A stretch of 39,982 nt of DNA, from assembly GCA_964429355.1 (NCBI GenBank), contig CAYSCH010000035.1, forward strand, positions 1-39,982, read 5' to 3'. Source of the stretch: JAAYAY01 sp964429355 (GTDB lineage: Bacteria > Planctomycetota > Planctomycetia > Pirellulales > Thermoguttaceae). The position numbers and the translations under genes are program-made. Shown piece after piece: positions 31,375 through 39,260 of this stretch. How positions within the stretch are numbered: the stretch's first letter is position 1; each line of letters opens with the position of its first letter. A model generated the notes under the pieces. It saw only the letters and a program-made list of their open reading frames with translations, did no database searches and was not told where the DNA came from.

Positions 31375-33903
31375 ATGAACGGGAAGAACGTAGTTGCCTG
31401 GATCGGTCCTTTCCTTTTCGCCGTCTGGGCATCGGCCACCGACCCCCCCGCTGCCAGGCCCGGCTGGTCGCCACGGGTCTTCACCGACCAGCAGTCGTTT
31501 CTGCAGGCAGCCGAGATCGAGCACACGAGCAATTTCGAAAATCTCCCGCCGTCACCGCTCGATCATCCGCTCTTTTTCGAACAAGTTACGTATGCGACCT
31601 GGGACGAGTCCCGTCTCGGAGAGACGAGTGCCACCTTGATCAGGAGCGGCACATCCCAGATGGGGTCTAGTCTGGGAAACAACAGCTTCCCCGACCTGAC
31701 GCTGAGCTTCGGCCGGGGCCGGATGGTCACGGCCATCGGTTTCCACGTTATTCCCTGCTATCAAGAGGCAGGCGACTGGGAGATCACGCTGACCAGCCCG
31801 GCTGGAACGTCCTTCGTTGAGTCGTTTTCTCATCCGGCCAGTCTTGCGCCGCATTACCGGGGGTTCCATGCTCCTGAGGGAATTGTTTCGGTGCGGGTGT
31901 CGCGCCCCAAGGGAAAGTGGTCGCCGAATCACGAGATCGATAATGTCAGCCGATCCGCGATCGTGTCGGCGGACATCGCTCCGAAGATCGCGATTCAGGC
32001 CAATCTACCCGCCCCGGTTGAGACAATCGTTCGCCGGCGGTCCGGGCGGACTTCGTCGCCCCTGGAACCGGCTGTCGCCGCCGTCTGGAAGGATGCCGGC
32101 GTTGGAACCCATCCCCAATATGCCGAGTTGTTTCGTGACGAAGCACGGGCCAACTCCGTCGCCCCGGTCGACATGCGGCGGATCCTGGCTGGCTGGGGAC
32201 GTATCAAGATCCTGCGAGGTACGCCGGAACACCTTCGGTTCCTTTGCGACGATGGGCACGTCGTTCTGGCATGGCAGGGTGAACTGGCCACGGCCCTTCA
32301 TTACGGTCAGGCACAGGAGCGATTCCACTACAACCTCGAGTGGCTCGGGTATCGCGTCGTGGCAGGTCGTGAGCCGATCGAGGCCCTGGGAAAACGCTTG
32401 GGGCTCTCGGTGAGCGACATTGAGGATTGGACGCATACGAAGAATTATCACGTCTACACGCGCAAGGTCGGCGAGACCGAGATCGCCGTCCTGTGCGCAT
32501 TCAGTGATTACACGGGCAGCTCACGATTCATGAGCGGGATCGTCTTCCAATGGCTGGTGACGCGCGAGTATCCACGGCCGCGGCCCACACTCGGCGAGAC
32601 ACTGGCGGTCTTGCCCGACTGGTTTCCGGTCTCGTACTTGAAAGAGTCGTTCTTCGCGACTATGAACACCGAACCAATCCGTGCGTGCAGTGCCGGGCGG
32701 GGGTTGACGATCGATTTCGCCGAGAACGTCTCCAAGCGGCTGACGGACTTGCTCGAAGGCGACGGTTTTGAGTACCGGGGTGAACGGGAACCTAATCGCG
32801 ATGGCGGCGTGATGAAGAACTGGTTGCGAAACGCTGACCTCACGCATGCCACCATCACGACCTATCCTGATTCCACGCGAACGGTTTTCACATGTTCCCC
32901 GCCGCAGCACAAGGGAGAACTGCAAACATCCAGGACTCCTCCCTTGCATCCGAGTCAGCTTCTGCCGCAATCGAAACGCCCCATCCTGCAATTCGGGCAA
33001 CTCTCCTTCGCCAATCCGAAATTGAAGCGGCAATCGCGGATCTTTCATGACCTGGCTGAGAGAATCGCCGCGGACGATTGGCTCGTTCAAGGCTACAAGG
33101 ACGTCCGCAACATGCCTCGCCCCGAATACCATGCCCGTTGGCAAACCGCGGACGTGCGAGGTTCGAGCTTCATCCGAAGACTTCTTCCCTACCGCGATTT
33201 GGAAATTCGGCTGGCGGGACGTATCAGCGACGAAACGAACGATCAGATCGTCGGAGGTTACGTCAGCGGCCGCTGGGTACCGAGCGAAGGCTGGGCCGCT
33301 TCGGTCAATTGTCGGCTCGGTGAGCCTTTTGGCCTCGGCCCCTGGGTAACGGTTCAATCAATTGACAGACAGTCGATCGCTTTCTCACTCGACACCGAAT
33401 CGCCCAAGGCGATTCGTCTGTTATACAACTGCGCGTCTGCCGAAGTGCGACAAGACGAAATCCGCAGCTACACGTACACTGCCGGATTGCCCGACGATCC
33501 GGGAGCACAGAGCAGTCCCGGGGCCGACGCGGCGAATCGACGTCGTTTCTTCGCCCTCTACGAGTCTCCAGAAAGCCTCCGCGACACCGTCATTGAGGAC
33601 CTCGATACGCTGCGCGCGATTGCTCGCGAACAGATTCCGCGCTTCGAGAACGTAACACTCATTGATTGGCGTGGCGTGGATTCCGGCAATCCTCCCCGTG
33701 AGGGCATTGTCACCGAGCACTTGCCTACCGAGAGAACCAAACGAGAACTGCTGGAAAGGGTGCTCGCTGAATTGGACTCTCGCGAAAAGACCCTTCGCGA
33801 GCAGTGCGAGCCGATCTACAACGCCGTCAAGACGGCCCTCCCCCTTCATGAAGTATTGGATTCCCTTCTCGAGGAACGCGATCCCAAGGCACAACAGAAA
33901 TAG
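31375..33903 (+). CDS. Large secreted protein of unknown function
   Basis: I do not recognise this 842-aa protein as a whole. It starts at an ATG with GGAGAAGG 4 nt upstream and has a probable signal peptide (VVAWIGPFLFAVWASATDP). Residues about 30-190 look like a beta-sandwich of the choice-of-anchor type (FPDLTLSFGRGRMVTAIGFHVIP, SFSHPASLAPHYRGFHAPEG). A middle region has WGRIKILRGTPEHLRFLCDDGHVVLAW and repeated mixed alpha/beta segments. The C-terminal about 70 residues are a charged helical stretch (RTKRELLERVLAELDSREK). No catalytic signature is visible. Eleven earlier in-frame codons are rejected. Confidence 0.75.
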   Translation: MNGKNVVAWIGPFLFAVWASATDPPAARPGWSPRVFTDQQSFLQAAEIEHTSNFENLPPSPLDHPLFFEQVTYATWDESRLGETSATLIRSGTSQMGSSLGNNSFPDLTLSFGRGRMVTAIGFHVIPCYQEAGDWEITLTSPAGTSFVESFSHPASLAPHYRGFHAPEGIVSVRVSRPKGKWSPNHEIDNVSRSAIVSADIAPKIAIQANLPAPVETIVRRRSGRTSSPLEPAVAAVWKDAGVGTHPQYAELFRDEARANSVAPVDMRRILAGWGRIKILRGTPEHLRFLCDDGHVVLAWQGELATALHYGQAQERFHYNLEWLGYRVVAGREPIEALGKRLGLSVSDIEDWTHTKNYHVYTRKVGETEIAVLCAFSDYTGSSRFMSGIVFQWLVTREYPRPRPTLGETLAVLPDWFPVSYLKESFFATMNTEPIRACSAGRGLTIDFAENVSKRLTDLLEGDGFEYRGEREPNRDGGVMKNWLRNADLTHATITTYPDSTRTVFTCSPPQHKGELQTSRTPPLHPSQLLPQSKRPILQFGQLSFANPKLKRQSRIFHDLAERIAADDWLVQGYKDVRNMPRPEYHARWQTADVRGSSFIRRLLPYRDLEIRLAGRISDETNDQIVGGYVSGRWVPSEGWAASVNCRLGEPFGLGPWVTVQSIDRQSIAFSLDTESPKAIRLLYNCASAEVRQDEIRSYTYTAGLPDDPGAQSSPGADAANRRRFFALYESPESLRDTVIEDLDTLRAIAREQIPRFENVTLIDWRGVDSGNPPREGIVTEHLPTERTKRELLERVLAELDSREKTLREQCEPIYNAVKTALPLHEVLDSLLEERDPKAQQK

Positions 33904-33960
33904 AGAAATAGCTGGATCTGTGCTGGAAAAAAAACCTATCATGTGGGCACAAGAACGAAT

Positions 33961-34054
33961 GAATGACGAAATTCGAATGACAAAAGGACGACGAGGCACG
34001 GATACCGAGTATACTCCAGACCGCAGTCATTCGGGCTTCCATCATTCGTCATTC
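33961..34054. repeat. Dispersed inverted-repeat element, copy A
   Basis: Outer arms GAATGACGAA (33961-33970) and TTCGTCATTC (34045-34054) enclose inner arms CGAATGAC (33974-33981) and GTCATTCG (34026-34033). The internal text AAGGACGACGAGGCACG resembles AAGGACGAAGCACG in copy B (36821-36910). It sits 38 bp upstream of the flavin oxidoreductase start. Confidence 0.65.
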
Positions 34055-34092
34055 CCTGTCCCCTGCCTCCTGTCCCCCAAGGAGCTCCGCTC

Positions 34093-36210
34093 ATGGCCCA
34101 TCCTGACTACCCGCACCTGTTCTCGCCCCTTCGGATCGGATCGTTCGAGGTGCCCAACCGGGTGTGCCACGTGCCGACCGACATCAGTTCGGCCAACTCC
34201 GATGGATCGGTCAACCAGCGTGTGATCAACTACCACGAACAGGCGGCCAAAGGGGGCTGCGGCCTGATCATCGTGGGCGCATCGACGCCCGACCGCCACA
34301 CGGGCAGGCCAACGGTCACCTGTGTTTCGGTGGATGAAGATCCCCATATTCCCTTTCTGGCTGAACTGGCCGAGGCCATGCACCGCCACGGCGCTCGCTG
34401 CGCCGTACAGATCCAGCACCCGGGCCGCCAGGCCGCCTGGCCCCGCAAGGACCTCATGTCGGCCAGCGACCAACTGGTCGACCTGCCCGGCTCCGCCGGC
34501 CATGAAGTCGTCTATGCCGAACAGATCGCCCAGGGCAAGGCGATCCGGGCCATGTCCGTCGAGGAGATCTACGATCTGATCGAGAAGTTCGGTGAAGGCG
34601 CCTGGCGGGTCCAACAGGCAGGGTTCGACTGTGTCGAACTGCACGCGGCCCACGGCTACCTGATCGCCCAATTCATGAGCCCCTACGTCAACCGGCGACA
34701 CGATCGCTTCGGCGGCAGCTTCCTCAACCGCATGCGATTCCCCCTCGAAATCGTTGCCAGAATCAAACATAAGTGCGGCCACGACTTCCCCGTCGGCATC
34801 CGCTACTCGGGCGTCGAATGGGTGCCCGGCGGCCGGGAACTCGACGAGACGGTTGAAGCCGCGAAGTTGTTCGAAAAGCAGGGGGTCGCCTTCGTCGATA
34901 TCAGTGCGGGCATCTTTGAGACCCCGGGCACCGTCATGGATCCCATGTACTACCAGCAGGGCTGGAACACCTACACGGCCGAAGAGGTCAAGAGAAACGT
35001 CGCCATCCCCGTCATCACCAGCCACACCCTCCGCGACCCGGAGTACTGCGAGCGGATCCTCGCCGAAGGCAAAACCGATATGGTCGGCCTCTCGCGGCAG
35101 ATGATCGCCGATCCCTACTGGGCCAACAAAGCCTTCCAGCGCCGTCCCCAGGAGATTCGCAAGTGTATCTCCTGCCTGGTCGGCTGCTGGCAGGAATCGC
35201 TCATGATCAAGCGTCACATGCGCTGCGCGATCAACCCTGCCATCGGCGATGAGCGGTTCATTCATCTGCCGCCGGCCGTAGAGGCCCTTCGAGTTGCCAT
35301 CGTGGGCGGCGGCCCCGGCGGGATGGAGGCCGCTCGCATTGCCGCCCTCCGCGGCCATCAGGTCACCCTGTTCGAGAAAACGGGCGAGCTGGGCGGGGCG
35401 ATCCTTTACTGCTGTCCGGTGACCGTCAAGAACAAGATGCGCTGGTATGCCGACTGGCTGCGGCTGCAAGTCAAGCAGCTCGGCATCGATGTGCGCATGA
35501 AGGTCAGTCCCGGTGCCGAGGAACTGATGGGATTCGACGCCGTGATCCTCGCCACCGGCGGCCGAGTTGCCCGGCCCGACGTGCCCGGCGTCGGGTTGCC
35601 GCTCGTCAAGACCTTTGAAGACGCGCTCCGCTGCCGCATGGAAAGCTGCCAGTTCCACTACGAGGGCAAGCAGCCGCCGGCCGACTTCGGCGAGCACGTC
35701 CTCATCTGGGGCGACCATTTCGGCGCCGCCGATGCGGCCGAAAAACTGGCCGTCGACGGGCACAAGGTCACGATCGTCACCGAGAACTCCGCCTTCGCCG
35801 CCTGGATGGAACCTTGCCACAAGGACGTGATGATGAAACGTTTCGCCGGTTCCAACGGCGAAGCACTCAAAGGGCGCACCTTCGCCCACCCGGTCACGGT
35901 GCTCCCAAGCACGACCGTGCTCGAAATCGTCCAAGATGGCCGAGTCACGCTGATGGATAGTGCCTTCCGAAAGAACACGCTCTCGGTAACGGATATCGTC
36001 CTGGCCAATGTGGTCCCGGTCAACGATCTGGTCCAACCGTTGCTCGACGCCGGCAAGCCTGTTACCGTAATCGGTGACGCCAAAGCCGTCCGCAACCTCC
36101 GTGCCGCCGTCACCGAAGGCGCCAATGCCGGCCTGACTCTCGATGAAGGACTGCAACTGAACGCCAACCGCACAATCATATCCCAATTACCTACCGAAGT
36201 CGTCCACTGA
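34093..36210 (+). CDS. FMN/FAD/[4Fe-4S] oxidoreductase, 2,4-dienoyl-CoA reductase-like
   Basis: The 705-aa protein has the three-part layout of the old-yellow-enzyme/dienoyl-CoA-reductase group. An N-terminal FMN-binding TIM barrel has LFSPLRIGSFEVPNR, VQIQHPGRQ, ELHAAHGYLIAQFMSPYVNR and DMVGLSRQMIADP. A [4Fe-4S] cysteine cluster follows: KCISCLVGCW then MRCAIN. A C-terminal NAD(P)/FAD Rossmann part has VAIVGGGPGGMEAARIAALRG and VILATGG. Relatives include trimethylamine dehydrogenase, FadH and bile-acid reductases, so the substrate is uncertain. AAGGAG lies 8 nt before the ATG. No signal peptide is present, so it is cytoplasmic. Confidence 0.93.
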   Translation: MAHPDYPHLFSPLRIGSFEVPNRVCHVPTDISSANSDGSVNQRVINYHEQAAKGGCGLIIVGASTPDRHTGRPTVTCVSVDEDPHIPFLAELAEAMHRHGARCAVQIQHPGRQAAWPRKDLMSASDQLVDLPGSAGHEVVYAEQIAQGKAIRAMSVEEIYDLIEKFGEGAWRVQQAGFDCVELHAAHGYLIAQFMSPYVNRRHDRFGGSFLNRMRFPLEIVARIKHKCGHDFPVGIRYSGVEWVPGGRELDETVEAAKLFEKQGVAFVDISAGIFETPGTVMDPMYYQQGWNTYTAEEVKRNVAIPVITSHTLRDPEYCERILAEGKTDMVGLSRQMIADPYWANKAFQRRPQEIRKCISCLVGCWQESLMIKRHMRCAINPAIGDERFIHLPPAVEALRVAIVGGGPGGMEAARIAALRGHQVTLFEKTGELGGAILYCCPVTVKNKMRWYADWLRLQVKQLGIDVRMKVSPGAEELMGFDAVILATGGRVARPDVPGVGLPLVKTFEDALRCRMESCQFHYEGKQPPADFGEHVLIWGDHFGAADAAEKLAVDGHKVTIVTENSAFAAWMEPCHKDVMMKRFAGSNGEALKGRTFAHPVTVLPSTTVLEIVQDGRVTLMDSAFRKNTLSVTDIVLANVVPVNDLVQPLLDAGKPVTVIGDAKAVRNLRAAVTEGANAGLTLDEGLQLNANRTIISQLPTEVVH

Positions 36211-36256
36211 CGACCAACCGACATAACCGCACCAGAAAGCCATGTTTATTGGAGTA

Positions 36257-36321
36257 CAGGCTTCAGCCTGCGCTCTTCAAGACACCTCCGTCATCACAAT
36301 GATAGCCCCGTGGGCTTGCCC
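36257..36321. repeat. Two short hairpins in intergenic DNA
   Basis: CAGGCT-TC-AGCCTG (36257-36270) and GGGC-TT-GCCC (36312-36321) lie between the flavin oxidoreductase and the next gene. The phrases GTACAGGCTTCAGCCTG and CCCCGTGGGCTTGCCCGC recall short intergenic palindromes seen in other planctomycetes (recollection, unchecked). Confidence 0.4.
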
Positions 36322-36359
36322 GCGCTCGTGGTTGGATCAAACTCCGGCAATCAGTAGTC

Positions 36360-36778
36360 ATGAACAGCGGGAATAGATATGAGCACGTGCGTCGCGCGAG
36401 GGACCTATACACCCTATTCTGGCTCTTGTTTGCCGTCTTTCTCTCCATCGGTTTCATCTTGACAATGAACATTCTGTTTATGTTGTGCGGTGGTCTTCTG
36501 ACANNNNNNNNNNTGGGATTGTCAAGAATGAAGAGTGGGTGATCAGAATCGCGGATGGCAAGCTCAGTTGGAGATCTCCCAGGTTCCCAAGGTCACAAGG
36601 AGTGGTCAACCTCAATGAAATAGGCGAAATTCTTGTTGACGATATGCGGGCTGGCCTGTATCTCACGCTCCTGAATGGCGATCAAGTGTGTGTGAGAACG
36701 TGTGCTCCCGCGAAATCCGTTTTCTTGTTTCTGAGAGAACACTACCCCGACATCCATTCCGAGTTTCGAGAAAGTTGA
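36360..36778 (+). CDS. Small membrane protein interrupted by an assembly gap
   Basis: An ATG at 36360 opens a frame with two adjoining hydrophobic segments (LYTLFWLLFAVFLSIGFILT, MNILFMLCGGLLT), then runs into 10 Ns. After the Ns the sensible frame is different: GIVKNEEWVIRIADGKLSWR, VVNLNEIGEILVDDM, LYLTLLNGDQV, ending with TGA at 36778. The N count is probably a placeholder, so the two parts most likely form one protein of about 140 aa: a membrane hairpin plus a cytoplasmic beta-rich domain. No family is recognised. Confidence 0.55.
36504..36513. other. Assembly gap (10 Ns)
   Basis: Ten undetermined bases inside the small membrane-protein gene shift its reading frame. The true length is unknown. 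Confidence 1.
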
Positions 36779-36820
36779 TCGTAGTCATTCCGCGCAAAGG
36801 ATCGACATTTGTACCATACC

Positions 36821-36910
36821 GTCGAATGACGAAAGAAGGACGAAGCACGAAACCCGAACGGACTTTCGGCATTCGGTCTTTCGAGCTTCTTTCGTCATTC
36901 GTGATTCGAC
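36821..36910. repeat. Dispersed inverted-repeat element, copy B
   Basis: A perfect 15-bp inverted repeat CGAATGACGAAAGAA (36823-36837) / TTCTTTCGTCATTCG (36887-36901) is extended by GTCGAAT (36821-36827) / ATTCGAC (36904-36910). The arms share GAATGACGAA with copy A at 33961-34054. It lies 55 bp upstream of the Gfo/Idh/MocA start. Confidence 0.7.
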
Positions 36911-36965
36911 ATTCGCCCCTCCCTTTTTCCGCTTTCCGCATTCCTCTGCCCCAGGAGCCCGCCTT

Positions 36966-38312
36966 ATGACACGCCCCATTTCCCGCCGCACCTACCTGAA
37001 ATCCACCGCCGCCCTGGCTGCCGGCCTCACCATCCTCCCCGCCCGATCCGCCCGCGCGTACGCCGCCAATGAGAAAATCAGCATCGGCATCATCGGGGCC
37101 GGCGGCCGGGGCGCAGCAAACCTGGCTGGTATCGGTGGCGATAAGGCCGGCGACGGCGAGAACATCGTTGCCCTTTGCGACGTCGACCGCGGCGCGCTGG
37201 AAAACGCAGGCCGCCGCTTCCCGGCGGCTCGAAAGTACACCGACTTCCGCAAGCTCCTCGAAGAGGCCAAAGACCTCGACGCCGTAGCCGTGAGCACGCC
37301 TGACCACAACCACGCCCCCGCATGCATCCCGGCCATGAAAATGGGGCTTCACTGCTACTGCGAGAAGCCGCTCACGCGCGACGTGATGGAAGCCCTGCAG
37401 ATGGCGGAAGTGGCGGCCGAGAAGAAGCTCTCAACCCACATGGGCACCCCCTCGCGGGGAAGTGAAGACACGGTCCGGCAGGTTGAAATCATCCGCAGCG
37501 GTGCCTTGGGCGATCTCACCGAAGCCCACTTCTGGACGGATCGGCCGATCTGGGCTCAGGGTTTCGATCGGCCGGCCGGTGAGGATCCCGTTCCCGAAGG
37601 TCTCGACTACGAATCGTTCATCGGCTCGGCCCCCATGCGGCCGTTCAAAGCGGCATGGCCCGAGAACCACCCGATCAAGCAAAGCAAGTGGAAGCACACC
37701 CAGGTCTACCATCCCTTCGTCTGGCGCGGTTGGTGGGATTTCGGCACGGGAGCCCTCGGCGACATTGCACCCCACATGTGGTCTCCCGCCTACTGGGGCC
37801 TGGAACTGACGGCCCCCAAGAAGGTCGAGATCGTCGAGGTGTCGGGCCCCGTTACCGACATGTTCCCCGCGGCCACCACCCTTTGTTTCACCTTCGCGGT
37901 CCAGGGCAAACCCGATGTGAAGGTCTTCTGGTACGATGGCGGCAACCGGCCGTCGCCCGAAAAAGCCCGTCTCGACCGCGTTCCCGACGGCGGCCACCTC
38001 CTCGTCGGCACCAAGGCATCCATCGGCACCGGCGCCAAAGGCACGGGTGACTTCCCCGACGTTCCCCGGACCCTTCGCCGCTACGACGACATGTACGCCG
38101 AATGGCTCGCCGGCATCCGCCAGGGCGATCCCGACCGCCCGAGTTGCCCCTTCAGCTACGCCGGCCCCCTCACGGCCGCCTACCTCCTGGGCAACATCGC
38201 CATGAAACTCGAAAAAACGATCGAGTGGGACGAAAGCACGCGACAGATTACCAACTGCCCGGAGGGCAACCAGTATCTCCAGCGCCCGTACCGCAAGGGC
38301 TGGGAAATCTGA
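36966..38312 (+). CDS. Gfo/Idh/MocA oxidoreductase with Tat signal
   Basis: The 448-aa protein starts with a twin-arginine signal (SRRTYLKSTAALAAGLTILP), so it is exported folded with its cofactor. The Rossmann NAD(P)-binding motif is GIIGAGGRGAAN, followed by VALCDVD, VSTPDHNHAPACIPAM and the catalytic CEKPLTRDV. The C-terminal domain has GDIAPHMWSPAYWGLE with the conserved His. Such exported planctomycete members probably act on glycosides, including interconversion with 3-keto sugars, which fits the nearby DUF1080 protein. AGGAG lies 8 nt before the ATG. Confidence 0.95.
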   Translation: MTRPISRRTYLKSTAALAAGLTILPARSARAYAANEKISIGIIGAGGRGAANLAGIGGDKAGDGENIVALCDVDRGALENAGRRFPAARKYTDFRKLLEEAKDLDAVAVSTPDHNHAPACIPAMKMGLHCYCEKPLTRDVMEALQMAEVAAEKKLSTHMGTPSRGSEDTVRQVEIIRSGALGDLTEAHFWTDRPIWAQGFDRPAGEDPVPEGLDYESFIGSAPMRPFKAAWPENHPIKQSKWKHTQVYHPFVWRGWWDFGTGALGDIAPHMWSPAYWGLELTAPKKVEIVEVSGPVTDMFPAATTLCFTFAVQGKPDVKVFWYDGGNRPSPEKARLDRVPDGGHLLVGTKASIGTGAKGTGDFPDVPRTLRRYDDMYAEWLAGIRQGDPDRPSCPFSYAGPLTAAYLLGNIAMKLEKTIEWDESTRQITNCPEGNQYLQRPYRKGWEI

Positions 38313-38366
38313 CCCCGAAGCTGCAGTGCCCGGGCGGACTCCCCTCCACATGATCCATCCGAAAGT

Positions 38367-38909
38367 TCACCCGGGCACTCGCTCGCTCACCTGACGCGTA
38401 CCCAGCAACTCCTCGGCGGGCTGAGCGATCCGGCGAAACACGGCCGTCGGCATGGCAACCGTGTCCCAGCGATCGGAAATAGGGCGCGACCAGACGGCAT
38501 AGTCGTCGAGCCGGACGGCAAGAAAGGCGTAGAGACGTTGGCGGAACCGGAAACACTGCTCCACCGGCAGGGGAGAACGGTCGCCGAGCACATGGTAGCC
38601 GAACACGAATAGTCCGCGAAACTGATCGCCGAACAGCTTTTCCCACTGCCCCAGGCTGTCGATATCTTCCTGCGGAGACCAGTTCTTCCAATACTGGCAA
38701 GTCTCGTCACCGCTCGGAAAACGCCGGCCCTTCACGTCGACCAGCCAGCTCGCGCCGCCGGGCGAAGCCACGATGAAGTCCAGGCTCTTGATCGATCGGC
38801 CGTCGGCCAGGAGACTCCGCCTGGCCTCGTCGACTGCCACGTAGGGCACGCCGCGAGCCCGGAGAAACTCCTCGAAGGCCGCTTCGTAGTGGTTGTCGCG
38901 ATTGGCCAT
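38367..38909 (-). CDS. HYExAFE-type protein with PD-(D/E)xK-like motif
   Basis: The 180-aa protein starts MANRDNHYEAAFEEFLRARG, the HYExAFE signature used to name a planctomycete family. A putative nuclease core follows: SLDFIVASPGGASWLVDVKG, with D...DxK in the spacing of PD-(D/E)xK enzymes, and an early Glu in the first helix. No signal peptide is present. The frame is open 106 codons further upstream, but the extension lacks similarity and the HYExAFE start is near the ATG at 38909. It is divergent from the GH2-like gene. Function is unproven; a DNA- or RNA-cleaving role is inference from the fold motif. Confidence 0.8.
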   Translation of the reverse strand: MANRDNHYEAAFEEFLRARGVPYVAVDEARRSLLADGRSIKSLDFIVASPGGASWLVDVKGRRFPSGDETCQYWKNWSPQEDIDSLGQWEKLFGDQFRGLFVFGYHVLGDRSPLPVEQCFRFRQRLYAFLAVRLDDYAVWSRPISDRWDTVAMPTAVFRRIAQPAEELLGTRQVSERVPG

Positions 38910-39260
38910 GGCCCCATGACCTCCCGATCGGCCGGCAACAAAAGGAACGGTTGAACCATCCAAAAGCGGGGTGAATCGCCGGGAGTATTCTGCCACAAAC
39001 GACCGAGGCCGTCCAGTTGGCTCCCCTTTTGTTCCTGAACACCCGTGGCCATGAGACCCTCCAAAGAAGACTGCCTGGATCACCACCTGGAAAGCATGCC
39101 AATCCAGGCACGGAGCGAGCAAATCAGGTGGTGCCATACACGACGCGAGCGGCACCGGATCCCATCCCAGGTTTCCCTTCTTGACCCAGCACTCCCGCGG
39201 TTGTGCAATATTGGCAGAATCGTTCACCCGTTGCCCAGCTCTCCATCAAGGAGCCTGACC
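38910..39260. other. Divergent region, HYExAFE / GH2-like genes
   Basis: The stretch holds the interleaved inverted repeats at 39072-39133. No clear -35/-10 pair or small gene was recognised. Confidence 0.4.
39072..39133. promoter_or_regulatory. Two interleaved 9-bp inverted repeats (pseudoknot-like order)
   Basis: Arm A TGCCTGGAT (39072-39080), arm B CACCACCTG (39081-39089), arm A' ATCCAGGCA (39102-39110) and arm B' CAGGTGGTG (39125-39133) are all perfect. The order A-B-A'-B' allows an H-type pseudoknot in RNA or two competing hairpins. It lies 127 bp before the GH2-like start and could be in its leader. Confidence 0.4.

Noticed and set aside
34042..36186. 714-codon open frame antisense to the flavin oxidoreductase, with similar long antisense frames opposite glmS, the sulfatase, the DUF1080 fusion and ScpA
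   Set aside because: They mirror strongly recognisable genes in high-GC DNA, show no domains and are explained by codon bias.
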